DNA from: Pedobacter sp. ISL-64
Lineage (GTDB): Bacteria > Bacteroidota > Bacteroidia > Sphingobacteriales > Sphingobacteriaceae
Reading direction: 5' to 3'
Length of the DNA: 64,000 bases
Assembly: GCF_018613605.1 (NCBI RefSeq)
Contig: NZ_JAGGPU010000009.1
Coordinates: 142,942 to 206,941, forward strand
Part shown: piece after piece, positions 8,408 to 17,082 of the stretch
Numbering within the stretch: the stretch's first letter is position 1
Layout of the letters: each line of letters opens with the position of its first letter
The notes under the pieces: model-generated
What the model saw: only the letters and a program-made list of their open reading frames with translations
The model's database searches: none
What the model was told of the DNA's origin: nothing
Translations under genes and position numbers: made by a program

Positions 8408-8419
8408 TCAAACGTTTGA
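8408..8419. promoter_or_regulatory. LacI-type operator-like palindrome before nagA
   Basis: TCAAACGTTTGA is a perfect 12-base palindrome with the central CG step typical of LacI/PurR-family operators. It ends one base before the nagA start codon and lies downstream of the candidate -7 box, where a bound repressor would block transcription. A LacI-family regulator is encoded at 17080-18105, but a link between them is only inferred. Confidence 0.45.
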
Positions 8420-8420
8420 T

Positions 8421-9512
8421 ATGCCTAAAGTAATTTCCAATACCTCCTATTTTAAGGGCAACGATTTAAAAAAGAGTCAGAACATCATAATTAATGGCGC
8501 TCTAATTTCCAATATTAAGGCAAGCGGCAACAAAGAAACCAGCCATTCGCTCGTTGTACCAGGTTTTATAGATTTACAGATTTATGGTGCCGGCGACAGG
8601 TTATTTTCAGCCGAGCCAAGCAGCGAATCATTAAGCATCATGGAAAATGACCTGCTTAAAAAAGGCACTACAGGCTTTTTAGCTTGTATGGCAACAAATT
8701 CTCCTGAAGTTTTTGATGAATGTATCAAAGCAGCTAAAGAACACCGTATAGCTGCAAAAAATTTCTTGGGCCTACATTTAGAAGGACCATTTTTAAATCC
8801 AAAACGCTTAGGTGCCCATGTTCCCGCCTTTGTACGAAAGGCCTCGTTAGATGAAATTAAGAAATTAATTGATTTTGGTGATGGCGTAATTAAAATGATG
8901 ACCATTGCCCCAGAACTGCAGGATGACGAAGTGATCCAATACTTATTAGACCATGGTGTCGTGGTTTCATTAGGGCATAGTAATGCAACCTTCGATGAGG
9001 CAATAGTCGCTTATAACAAGGGCATCCAGACCACTACACACCTTTTTAATGCCATGAGTCCTATCCATCACCGCGAACCGGGTATCCCGACCGCTGTTTT
9101 TAGCCACGACAAAGCTATGGCCAGCATTATTGCCGATGGTCAGCACCTGGATTTCGAAGTAGTTAAGTTTGCCCAAAAACTTTTAAAAGAACGTTTGTTC
9201 CTCATCACCGATGCGGTTACTGCTTGTTCAACAGGGCCGTATCAGCATGTTCAAAAAGGCAATAAATATGTTATGCCTGATGGTACACTTTCCGGCTCAT
9301 CGCTCACGATGTTAGAAGCTGTTAAAAATTGCGTATTACATTGTGACATCAGCTTAAATGATACGGTTAAAATGGGAACGCTCTACCCTGCCCAATTGAT
9401 CGGCATCGAAAATCTTACTGCAACGATAGAAACTGGGCATCAGGCAAACTTATTGGTACTTGATGATGACCTGAATTTAAAAGAGGTAATATTTAAAGGC
9501 GAAACGATATAA
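8421..9512 (+). CDS. nagA: N-acetylglucosamine-6-phosphate deacetylase
   Basis: This 363-residue amidohydrolase shows the NagA motifs LHLEGPFLNPKRLGAH (metal-binding Glu in LEGPF), SLGHSNATFDEA, THLFNAMSPIHHREPG, IADGQHLD and FLITDAV (catalytic Asp). It removes acetate from GlcNAc-6-phosphate during amino-sugar catabolism and cell-wall recycling. The N-terminal HxH pair of many amidohydrolases is replaced by DLQIYGAG, as in mono-metal NagA enzymes. The next gene starts 10 bases later on the same strand. A palindromic LacI-like operator sits just upstream. nagB is not in the window. Confidence 0.94.
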   Translation: MPKVISNTSYFKGNDLKKSQNIIINGALISNIKASGNKETSHSLVVPGFIDLQIYGAGDRLFSAEPSSESLSIMENDLLKKGTTGFLACMATNSPEVFDECIKAAKEHRIAAKNFLGLHLEGPFLNPKRLGAHVPAFVRKASLDEIKKLIDFGDGVIKMMTIAPELQDDEVIQYLLDHGVVVSLGHSNATFDEAIVAYNKGIQTTTHLFNAMSPIHHREPGIPTAVFSHDKAMASIIADGQHLDFEVVKFAQKLLKERLFLITDAVTACSTGPYQHVQKGNKYVMPDGTLSGSSLTMLEAVKNCVLHCDISLNDTVKMGTLYPAQLIGIENLTATIETGHQANLLVLDDDLNLKEVIFKGETI

Positions 9513-9522
9513 TTAATTTAAC

Positions 9523-10485
9523 ATGTTCAAAAAAATCCTCGCAGCGATAATATTCTTGTCAGTTTATACCAGTAATTCCTGGGGACAAAAAATAGGTACT
9601 GCTTTTACAATAATACCCCTCGGAGTGAAGGGCGGAGATGATGAGAGCAATTTATCCTCTTATATGATTGCTCCAAAAGGTAGCGCAAATTATGTTTGTT
9701 TAGATGCAGGTACCATAAATGCCGGTATTCAAAAGGCCATTGAATATAAATCATTAAGAGGAATAAGCGAAGAGATTCAGCGAAAACAGATTAAGGGATA
9801 TTTGATTTCACATGCACATTTAGATCATGTAGCAGGTTTGATTATCAACTCTCCAGCCGATACATCCAAAAACATCTACGGAATACCTTCTGTCCTGAAT
9901 ATTTTGAGGGATAAATATTTTACCTGGGATGCCTGGGCCAATTTTGCAAATGAAGGCGAAAAACCACAACTAAAAAAGTACATCTATTCACCGCTTAATG
10001 AAGGTGAAACTTATCCGCTTGATGGAACGGAAATGAAAGTGAGAGTTTTTGAGTTAAGTCATGGCAATCCCTATAAAAGTACTGCTTTTTTGATCAGTCA
10101 CAATGATAGTTATGTATTGTACCTTGGAGATACCGGTGCAGATGAAATTGAAAAATCGGACAAACTTGCCAACTTATGGCAAACCATAGCGCCGATTATT
10201 AATGCAGGACAGTTAAAAGCAATCTTTTTGGAAGTTTCTTTCCCAAATGAACAGCCTGATAAACAATTATTCGGGCACCTTACACCAAAGCTTTTTTATA
10301 GTGAAATTGGCAAACTTAAAAGCTTAACAGATGGTGACGCCATTAAAAAAGTTTCTTTCATTGTAACCCATATTAAACCCCCGCAACATAGTGCCAAAAA
10401 AATAAAACAACAATTGCTTACTGAAAATATACTGAATTTAAACTTAATATTTCCTAAGCAAGGGAAGCTGTTAACCATTAATTAA
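9523..10485 (+). CDS. Class II 3',5'-cyclic-nucleotide phosphodiesterase, exported
   Basis: A signal peptide (cleavage near residue 22, SNSWGQ) precedes a metallo-beta-lactamase-fold domain of the PDEase_II type. It contains the zinc motif SHAHLDHVAG, a conserved serine/glycine start (GGDDESNLSSYMI) and YLGDTGADE, then FLEVSFPNEQ and FIVTHIKPP. Known members such as yeast PDE1 and CpdP hydrolyse cAMP or cGMP. Here the signal peptide places it in the periplasm, so it may scavenge extracellular cyclic nucleotides. It probably shares a transcript with nagA (10-base gap). Family is firm; substrate is inferred. Confidence 0.85.
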   Translation: MFKKILAAIIFLSVYTSNSWGQKIGTAFTIIPLGVKGGDDESNLSSYMIAPKGSANYVCLDAGTINAGIQKAIEYKSLRGISEEIQRKQIKGYLISHAHLDHVAGLIINSPADTSKNIYGIPSVLNILRDKYFTWDAWANFANEGEKPQLKKYIYSPLNEGETYPLDGTEMKVRVFELSHGNPYKSTAFLISHNDSYVLYLGDTGADEIEKSDKLANLWQTIAPIINAGQLKAIFLEVSFPNEQPDKQLFGHLTPKLFYSEIGKLKSLTDGDAIKKVSFIVTHIKPPQHSAKKIKQQLLTENILNLNLIFPKQGKLLTIN

Positions 10486-10518
10486 TATAAATGTAACATT
10501 AGCTACAGTAAGTCGGAG

Positions 10519-10526
10519 TATTTTTG
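10519..10526 (+). promoter_or_regulatory. Candidate -7 box for the TonB-dependent receptor
   Basis: TATTTTTG matches TAnnTTTG. A start near 10532 would leave a leader of under ten bases. The upstream TTTG is not evident. Confidence 0.4.
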
Positions 10527-10540
10527 CTTAAAAATTACTC

Positions 10541-13500
10541 ATGAAAAAAACCTTACTTCTATTTACAACATTTCTATCTTTAATACTCTTAAAAATAGAT
10601 GCTGTTGCGCAAAATGAAACAACAGCCTCTATAAATGGAATGGTTGTCGATGCTAAAGGGCCAATTAGCGGGGCTACTGTTATTGCCATACATGAACCAT
10701 CAGGTTCGAGATATGCCACTTCTACCCGATCGGATGGCCGTTACAATTTACCAGCCATGCGTATTGGTGGCCCTTACTCCATTACCGTTTCTTTTATTGG
10801 CTTTAAAAATCAAACACAACGTATTGAAAAATTGGCCCTTGGCCAAAGTTCTACTTTAAATGTATCTTTAAGTGAAGACGCCAGTAATTTATCAGAAGTT
10901 ACGGTATCAGGAAAACAAAGTAAAGTTTTTAACTCGGGAAGAACGGGTGCATCACAGAATATATCAAGAACAGCAATTCAAAATTTGCCAACTTTAAACA
11001 GAAGCTTTACCGATTTTGTGAAGCTTACCCCGCAGTTCTCTTTACAGTTTGGAAGCCCAAGTATTGCGGGAAGAAGTAACCTGGCCAACAATTTTACGGT
11101 TGATGGAGCGCTGTTTAATAATGCATTCGGTTTACAAGGTACCATTGGGAGCCAAACGAGTTCTCAACCGATTAATATGGATGCCTTCGAAGAAATTACA
11201 GTCAACATTGCACCATATGATATCCGTCAAAGCGGTTTTACAGGCGCTGCAATAAATGCGGTAACCAGAAGTGGTACAAATGAATTTCAAGGCTCTTTAA
11301 ATACTTACTATAGAAATCAGGACCTGGTAAGTGATTACAACTATGCTGGATTAAAGGTGCCTGTAACCAACTTCAGCCTTAAAGGTTATGGTTTTACTTT
11401 AGGTGGACCGATTATTAAAAATAAATTATTCTTTTTTGCCAGTGGAGAATTGGAAAGAAGATCAGATCCAGGAACCGGATTTTCAGCTTCAAGGGGTGGA
11501 AGCACAGGACCAAATATATCTCAGGCAAAAGGCGAAGACTTAGATAAGTTAAGTTCTTTTTTACAATCACTTGGTTACGCCCCAGGGGCTTACGAAAATT
11601 ATGCTTTAAAAACAAGGAGCGATAAACTATCTGCCAAATTAGACTATAATATTGATGATAAAAACACTTTAAGTTTAAAATATTTCTATTTCAGATCTTA
11701 TAAAGATATTTTGCCAAGTAATAGCGGTGCTCCAAAAAATAACCGCCAGCCATCGCAGTTGGGCCTTCCTTTTCAATCGGCAGGATATGGTATAAACAAC
11801 AACATGGATAATGTTAATCTTGAGTTTAGAACACGCTTTAACAATAAATTCTCTAATCAGTTAACTGTTGGTTACAACAGCATGAATGATTTCAGAGAAT
11901 CAAAGGGTAACAAGCCTTTTCCACTTGTTGATATTATGAATCCTGATGGAAGTTCCTACACCGCCTTTGGCTATGAACCTTTTACTGCCTTTAATACCTT
12001 AAAAACTAAAGTTTACCAAATCACAGATAATTTTAATATTTATGCAGGCCGCCACGAAATAACATTGGGCGCCAATTATGAAGGCTACAGAACGCTTAAC
12101 GGTTTCGCCCCCAACTATTATGGTGCCTATACCTTTAACAGCCTTGCCGATTTTTATAACAGCGCCAATAATGGTGTATCAAATGCAACGAAATACCAGG
12201 TTCAATATTCGGTTATGCCTGATGGATCATTCCCTTATGCAGATATCCAGTCGAATATGTATGGCTTGTATGCGCAAGATGCTTTTACGGTTAACGATCA
12301 GTTAAAATTAACCCTTGGCTTACGTGCAGATTTAACCAGCGTTTCTTCACCAGCATCACTAAACAACCCGAACGTGGAAAAGCTGACTTTCGAAAATGAC
12401 GAAAAAATTGATGTGAGCAGATTTCCTAAAAGTTCTATTTTATGGTCGCCGCGTTTAGGCTTTAACTGGGATGTAAACCATGCCGGAAAAACACAAGTAC
12501 GAGGCGGTACCGGGCTATTTACAGGAAGACCTCCACTGGTTTGGGTATCTAACCAGGCCAGCAACAATGGCGTTCAATTTGGTTCTGAATCGATTAACAA
12601 CCCAACCAACAGACCATTTACCCCCAACGTTGATGCTTATAGAAATGTAAATAAGGCTACAGCAGCAAACAACACAGCCTACAATCTGGCAGTAGCCCAA
12701 CAGGATTTTAAATTTATGCAGGTTTGGCGTTCAAATTTGGCTGTTGATCAGAAATTGCCTGGCGGTATAACCGGAACAATCGAAGCGCTATATTCAAAAG
12801 ACATTAATTCTGTTTATTTCCGCAATGTGAATTTAAACACTTCGGCATATACCCTTTTAAAAGGTGCTGATAACCGTCCGAGGTACACCAGTTCAAGAAT
12901 TTACGGATCAGCAACCCCTACTCCTACTAACCCCAACATTTCTGATGCAGTTGTAATGACCAATACCAATAAAGGCCATAGTTTAGCAATTACAGGAACA
13001 TTATCAAAAGAGTTTGCAGGTGGTCTTTTTGCAACTGCAGGTTATACTTATACCGATTCGAGATCAGTTAATGATGGTGGCTCTATTGCTCAAAGTATGT
13101 GGAGAGACCGTCAGGTTTCTGGCAGCCCGAATACAGATGCACTTTCTTATTCAAGCTATATGGTTAAAAACCGCTTCATTGCATCTGTTGTTTACAGAAA
13201 AGAATACATTAACCACTTAGGTACAACATTCTCTATGTTCTATCAACTACAAGATGGCTTTAGATATTCCTATACTTATGGAAACGACTTAAACAATGAT
13301 GGTTTAAGCGGAAACGACTTAATTTATGTTCCGGCAAATAAATCCGACATTGTTTTGGTACCAGAAAATGCTGCTGATACCCGCACACCTGATCAGCTTT
13401 GGGGTCAATTAAACAGCTACATCAGTCAAGACAATTATCTTAACAAGAAAAGAGGCCAGTATGCAGAAAGAAATGGCCTTGTTGGTAATGTAATCGGTAC

Positions 13501-13813
13501 GCTTGATATTCGACTAGCACAAGATTTATTCGCAAACCTGAAAGGCAAAAAGCATTCTCTTCAGCTTACTTTTGATATTTTCAATTTCGGAAATATGATC
13601 AACAAAACCTGGGGAGTTCCAAAATTTGCCAATAGGGCTAACGGACTCCTTAACTTTAAAGGAGTGGATGCAACATCAGGTAAACCTACATTTTCTTTCC
13701 CTTACCTCAATGCAGATAACAGCGTGCCTTTGGTTAATACATTTTCAAGCAATATTGATGAAACTGCCCGTTGGAGAATCCAATTTGGATTAAGATATAG
13801 ATTTAATCAATAA
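10541..13813 (+). CDS. TonB-dependent outer-membrane receptor with carboxypeptidase-regulatory domain
   Basis: The 1090-residue protein has a signal peptide (cut near AVAQ, residue 24), a CarboxypepD_reg-like beta-sandwich (about 30-115: SINGMVVDAKGPISGATVIA, SDGRYNLPAMRIGG), a plug domain (about 125-245, with SGRTGASQNISRTAIQNLP and VDGALFNNAFGL) and a long beta-barrel ending RWRIQFGLRYRFNQ. The layout resembles Oar-type proteins, which lack a dedicated partner lipoprotein of the SusD kind; none is adjacent here. The substrate cannot be read from the sequence. It is followed by a terminator and then a lipoprotein gene with its own leader. Confidence 0.9.
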   Translation: MKKTLLLFTTFLSLILLKIDAVAQNETTASINGMVVDAKGPISGATVIAIHEPSGSRYATSTRSDGRYNLPAMRIGGPYSITVSFIGFKNQTQRIEKLALGQSSTLNVSLSEDASNLSEVTVSGKQSKVFNSGRTGASQNISRTAIQNLPTLNRSFTDFVKLTPQFSLQFGSPSIAGRSNLANNFTVDGALFNNAFGLQGTIGSQTSSQPINMDAFEEITVNIAPYDIRQSGFTGAAINAVTRSGTNEFQGSLNTYYRNQDLVSDYNYAGLKVPVTNFSLKGYGFTLGGPIIKNKLFFFASGELERRSDPGTGFSASRGGSTGPNISQAKGEDLDKLSSFLQSLGYAPGAYENYALKTRSDKLSAKLDYNIDDKNTLSLKYFYFRSYKDILPSNSGAPKNNRQPSQLGLPFQSAGYGINNNMDNVNLEFRTRFNNKFSNQLTVGYNSMNDFRESKGNKPFPLVDIMNPDGSSYTAFGYEPFTAFNTLKTKVYQITDNFNIYAGRHEITLGANYEGYRTLNGFAPNYYGAYTFNSLADFYNSANNGVSNATKYQVQYSVMPDGSFPYADIQSNMYGLYAQDAFTVNDQLKLTLGLRADLTSVSSPASLNNPNVEKLTFENDEKIDVSRFPKSSILWSPRLGFNWDVNHAGKTQVRGGTGLFTGRPPLVWVSNQASNNGVQFGSESINNPTNRPFTPNVDAYRNVNKATAANNTAYNLAVAQQDFKFMQVWRSNLAVDQKLPGGITGTIEALYSKDINSVYFRNVNLNTSAYTLLKGADNRPRYTSSRIYGSATPTPTNPNISDAVVMTNTNKGHSLAITGTLSKEFAGGLFATAGYTYTDSRSVNDGGSIAQSMWRDRQVSGSPNTDALSYSSYMVKNRFIASVVYRKEYINHLGTTFSMFYQLQDGFRYSYTYGNDLNNDGLSGNDLIYVPANKSDIVLVPENAADTRTPDQLWGQLNSYISQDNYLNKKRGQYAERNGLVGNVIGTLDIRLAQDLFANLKGKKHSLQLTFDIFNFGNMINKTWGVPKFANRANGLLNFKGVDATSGKPTFSFPYLNADNSVPLVNTFSSNIDETARWRIQFGLRYRFNQ

Positions 13814-13832
13814 TTTTTAAAAATCAAAAAAT

Positions 13833-13873
13833 CAAAAAATGGCTGGATCGGATAACGATTCAGCCATTTTTTG
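13833..13873 (+). terminator. Terminator after the TonB-dependent receptor
   Basis: AAAATGGCTG(G/A)ATCG and its complement CGATTCAGCCATTTT pair with one mismatch and end in a T-rich tail, so the next gene needs its own promoter. Confidence 0.85.
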
Positions 13874-13962
13874 ATAAAAAGGGATAATGTAAATGTAACA
13901 AGCCGGCAATAATTGCTTAACATAATTAAAGTAGGTTTAAATATCTTCAATCTATCAATATT

Positions 13963-15588
13963 ATGAAAAAACAATTTAAATTAACAGGCTTCGCTTTAAT
14001 AGCGTTTGCTACATTATTAAGCTTTAGCGCTTGTAAAAAACAAGAAATTGAAACCAGCCAAAACGCTTTACCTAAAGTAAAAGTATTAGGCCTCTCTGCT
14101 TCAAATGCTACACTCACGGCACAAACTTTAGAAAATTTTGAGGTAGGCTCAACCAGTCCTAAAACGGCTTATGATGTTTCTCCTTCTGGCTCAGCAAGTG
14201 GAGATGACATTACAATTAGCGGAAAGTCATGGAATTTTTTCGATGCGTTAATCGGAAATCTTGCTGCTGATAAGAAAAATGGTTCATGGTCTGCCCGTAT
14301 CCGTAACTCAGGAAAAATTACGATGCAGTTTGATATTGCAACCGGCATTAGTACGGCAAGCATTCAACATGCTACTTATGGCACAGATGCCGCCAGTCAA
14401 TGGGGTTTATGGTATTCAACTAATGGTGGAAGCAGCTGGACCCAGTCGGGCACCAATATAACTAGTACATCAACTTTACAAATACAATCTTTCAGCCTAA
14501 ATCTTACCGGAAATGTCCGCTTAGAAATCAGAAAACTTTCAGGCGCTTCAAACAGAATAAACTTTGATGATATTACCATTAATGATAACGGTGGTGGTAC
14601 CGATCCAGGTACAAATCCTGTACTTACGGGCAAGAAGTTTTTATTCGATGCTTCAAAATTGGAAAATGCAGGTAGTGCCGATTGGCAGATAGACGCAGAT
14701 GGCACAGAAAGCGTTCCGGGTTATCAAGGAGGAACCTCTGTTGAACTTAAAGCACAAAGATTTCCTACACCCTCATATATCGGTATAACTGCTTCAACTC
14801 CTGAAACCTACTGGAAAGGCGCCATGTCTGCCTGGGCTGTAGAATTGGTAAAACGTGGCGAACTGGTAGAAACTTTGCCAGGGGGTACTGCCATTACTTA
14901 TGGCAATACCGCTAATCCCCAGGATTTAAAAAATTACGATGTTTACGTGGTTATTGAACCGAATAAATTATTTACTGCCGCCGAAAAAACGGCAATTATG
15001 AATTTTGTGGCCAATGGCGGCGGTTTAATGATGGTGGCCGATCATACTGCTGCAAGTACAGCCGGAACAGATGCAAATGGTTATAATCCTTCAGACCGAG
15101 ATGGCGATGGCTACGATTCTCCAAGAGTTTGGAATGATTTGATGAGCAATAACGGCATTAACAACAACAAGCCTTTCGGCTTTAATGTAGATTATGTTGA
15201 CATTAGCGAAAAACCAAGTACAAAGGTTTACTCCGGAACAAATACCAGTGCCAATCTGGTTTTAAATGGTGCTGCCGGAAATGCTTCAAAATTAGCTTTC
15301 TATAATGGTACAACTGCAACCTTGTTTCCGACAGAAAATTCTACAGTACAAGGATTATTTTGGAGAATGAGCAGCACATTAGGAAGTAATAATGGTGTAA
15401 TGGCATTAATTTCGACATATGGAAGCGGAAGGGTAGCCTTTGTTGGCGATAGTTCGCCTTCTGATGATGGAACCGGCGATACGAACGATAATTTATTTAA
15501 TGGTTGGTCTGGTGATGTACCATCTGGATACATCTCTCATCCAGCTTTGCATTTAAATGCCTCATTATGGCTTGCTAAAGCACAATAA
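13963..15588 (+). CDS. Two-domain surface lipoprotein with a GATase-like C-terminal domain
   Basis: The signal ends in lipobox FSAC (Cys24). Residues about 50-205 form a beta-sandwich of the kind seen in carbohydrate-binding or adhesion modules (GSWSARIRNSGKITMQFDI, WGLWYSTNGGSSWTQSG, NRINFDDITIND). A Gly/Thr/Pro linker (GGGTDPGTNP) leads to a second domain with the class I glutamine-amidotransferase-like or DUF4350-like signature VYVVIEPNKLFTAAEKTAIMNFVANGGGLMMVADH. No catalytic cysteine is evident, so it may bind rather than cleave. Its function is unknown. The gene stands between two terminators. Confidence 0.8.
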   Translation: MKKQFKLTGFALIAFATLLSFSACKKQEIETSQNALPKVKVLGLSASNATLTAQTLENFEVGSTSPKTAYDVSPSGSASGDDITISGKSWNFFDALIGNLAADKKNGSWSARIRNSGKITMQFDIATGISTASIQHATYGTDAASQWGLWYSTNGGSSWTQSGTNITSTSTLQIQSFSLNLTGNVRLEIRKLSGASNRINFDDITINDNGGGTDPGTNPVLTGKKFLFDASKLENAGSADWQIDADGTESVPGYQGGTSVELKAQRFPTPSYIGITASTPETYWKGAMSAWAVELVKRGELVETLPGGTAITYGNTANPQDLKNYDVYVVIEPNKLFTAAEKTAIMNFVANGGGLMMVADHTAASTAGTDANGYNPSDRDGDGYDSPRVWNDLMSNNGINNNKPFGFNVDYVDISEKPSTKVYSGTNTSANLVLNGAAGNASKLAFYNGTTATLFPTENSTVQGLFWRMSSTLGSNNGVMALISTYGSGRVAFVGDSSPSDDGTGDTNDNLFNGWSGDVPSGYISHPALHLNASLWLAKAQ

Positions 15589-15601
15589 TTAATCCAATAA
15601 C

Positions 15602-15637
15602 AGAAGGGGTGATATGAAAATATCGCCCTTTTTTATT
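15602..15637 (+). terminator. Terminator after the two-domain lipoprotein
   Basis: AAGGGGTGATAT and ATATCGCCCTT pair with one bulge around GAAA and run into TTTTTT. Confidence 0.8.
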
Positions 15638-15707
15638 TATATACCTAACCTAATTAAATATTTACATCAAATATTAAAACGATAGCCCGTAAGTAAAAAA
15701 TTGTTAA

Positions 15708-15715
15708 TATTTTTG
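15708..15715 (+). promoter_or_regulatory. Candidate -7 box for pyrH
   Basis: TATTTTTG matches TAnnTTTG and lies five bases before the start codon, which implies an almost leaderless message. No upstream TTTG at the right distance is seen. Confidence 0.35.
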
Positions 15716-15720
15716 AGGTC

Positions 15721-16425
15721 ATGAAATACAAACGCATCCTATTAAAACTTAGCGGAGAATCGCTAATGGGCGACAAACAATATGGAATTGATAATGAACG
15801 CGTTAAACAATACGCAGAAGATATCAAAGCCGTACACGATAAAGGTTTAGAAATCGCAATCGTAATTGGAGGAGGAAATATTTTTAGAGGTTTAAGCGCC
15901 GAAAAAAGTGGGATGGACAGGGCACAGGCCGATTATATGGGCATGTTGGCAACAGTTATCAACTCTATGGCCTTACAAGATGCGTTGGAAAAAGTGGGGA
16001 TTAAAACACGTTTACTTACTGCCATTAAAATGGAGCAGATCTGTGAGCCATTTATCCGCAGAAGAGCTGTTCGCCATTTAGAAAAAGGCCGTGTGGTTAT
16101 TTTTGGTGCAGGAACGGGAAATCCATACTTCACAACCGATTCTGCAGCAGCTTTACGTGCTATCGAAATCAAAGCTGATGTTGTTTTAAAAGGAACACGT
16201 GTTGATGGGATTTATACGGCCGATCCTGAAAAAGATCCGTTGGCCACTAAATACGATGAAATTTCTTTTAGGGAAGTTTATGATAAGGGGCTTAATGTAA
16301 TGGATATGACCGCATTTACCCTTTGCGAAGAAAACCAAGTGCCAATTATTGTGTTTGATATGAACAAACATGGCAATTTCATGAAAATCGCCAATGGCGA
16401 ACCTATTGGAACCCTGGTTAAATAA
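15721..16425 (+). CDS. pyrH: UMP kinase
   Basis: The 234-residue amino-acid-kinase-fold enzyme starts [17 protein letters not shown] and contains [12 protein letters not shown] (phosphate binding), [19 protein letters not shown] and [17 protein letters not shown], all standard for bacterial PyrH. It converts UMP to UDP as a hexamer. It precedes frr by 39 bases, the usual partner. In most bacteria the pair follows tsf directly; here an 8.8 kb block intervenes. Confidence 0.97.
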   Translation: MKYKRILLKLSGESLMGDKQYGIDNERVKQYAEDIKAVHDKGLEIAIVIGGGNIFRGLSAEKSGMDRAQADYMGMLATVINSMALQDALEKVGIKTRLLTAIKMEQICEPFIRRRAVRHLEKGRVVIFGAGTGNPYFTTDSAAALRAIEIKADVVLKGTRVDGIYTADPEKDPLATKYDEISFREVYDKGLNVMDMTAFTLCEENQVPIIVFDMNKHGNFMKIANGEPIGTLVK

Positions 16426-16439
16426 GGAATAAAAATTAT

Positions 16440-16447
16440 TATTTTTG
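16440..16447 (+). promoter_or_regulatory. Candidate -7 box for frr
   Basis: TATTTTTG matches TAnnTTTG in the 39-base pyrH-frr gap; it may give frr extra transcription besides read-through from pyrH. Confidence 0.3.
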
Positions 16448-16464
16448 TAGAAATACACACAATT

Positions 16465-17028
16465 ATGAACGACCTCATACAATTACAATTAATGGATGCT
16501 CAATCTGCAATGGATAGAGCCATCGATCATTGTGAATCTGAATTAACTAAAATCAGAGCTGGTAAAGCATCAGCTGGAATGTTGGATGGTATTTTCGTGG
16601 ATTATTATGGCGCAGCTACAGCATTATCACAAGTAGCCAGTATTAATACGCCTGATGCCAGAACAATCGTAATCCAACCTTGGGAAAAATCACTTTTAAC
16701 TGCGATTGAAAAAGCTATTCAGGTAGCCAATATTGGTATCAATCCACAAAATGATGGTATTGTTATCCGCCTGGTTGTGCCGCCTTTAACAGAAGAGCGT
16801 AGAAAAGACTTGGTGAAAAAAGTAAAGGAAGAAGCCGAAAGAGGCCGCATTACCGTTCGTAACATCCGTAAGGATGCCAATACCAAAATTCAAAAACTGA
16901 AAGGCGAAGGTGTTTCTGATGACGAGATTAAAACAGGTGAAGGCGAAGTGCAAAAATTAACCGATGCTTATATCATCAAGGTTGACAAACACGCCGAAGC
17001 TAAAGAAAAAGATGTAATGACAGTTTAA
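16465..17028 (+). CDS. frr: Ribosome recycling factor
   Basis: This 187-residue protein has normal RRF length and motifs: LTKIRAGKASAGMLDGIFVDYYGA, INTPDARTIVIQPWEKS, NDGIVIRLVVPPLTEERRKDLVKK and RGRITVRNIRKDAN. It splits post-termination ribosomes together with EF-G. It forms an operon with pyrH and ends at a terminator. Confidence 0.97.
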   Translation: MNDLIQLQLMDAQSAMDRAIDHCESELTKIRAGKASAGMLDGIFVDYYGAATALSQVASINTPDARTIVIQPWEKSLLTAIEKAIQVANIGINPQNDGIVIRLVVPPLTEERRKDLVKKVKEEAERGRITVRNIRKDANTKIQKLKGEGVSDDEIKTGEGEVQKLTDAYIIKVDKHAEAKEKDVMTV

Positions 17029-17048
17029 TCTGTATAAAATACAATCAG

Positions 17049-17082
17049 AAAGGGAATGGACTAAAATCTATTCCCTTTTTTA
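17049..17082 (+). terminator. Terminator after frr
   Basis: AAAGGGAATGGA and TCTATTCCCTTT pair with one mismatch and lead into a T-run. The end overlaps the stop codon of the convergent LacI-family gene. Confidence 0.85.
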
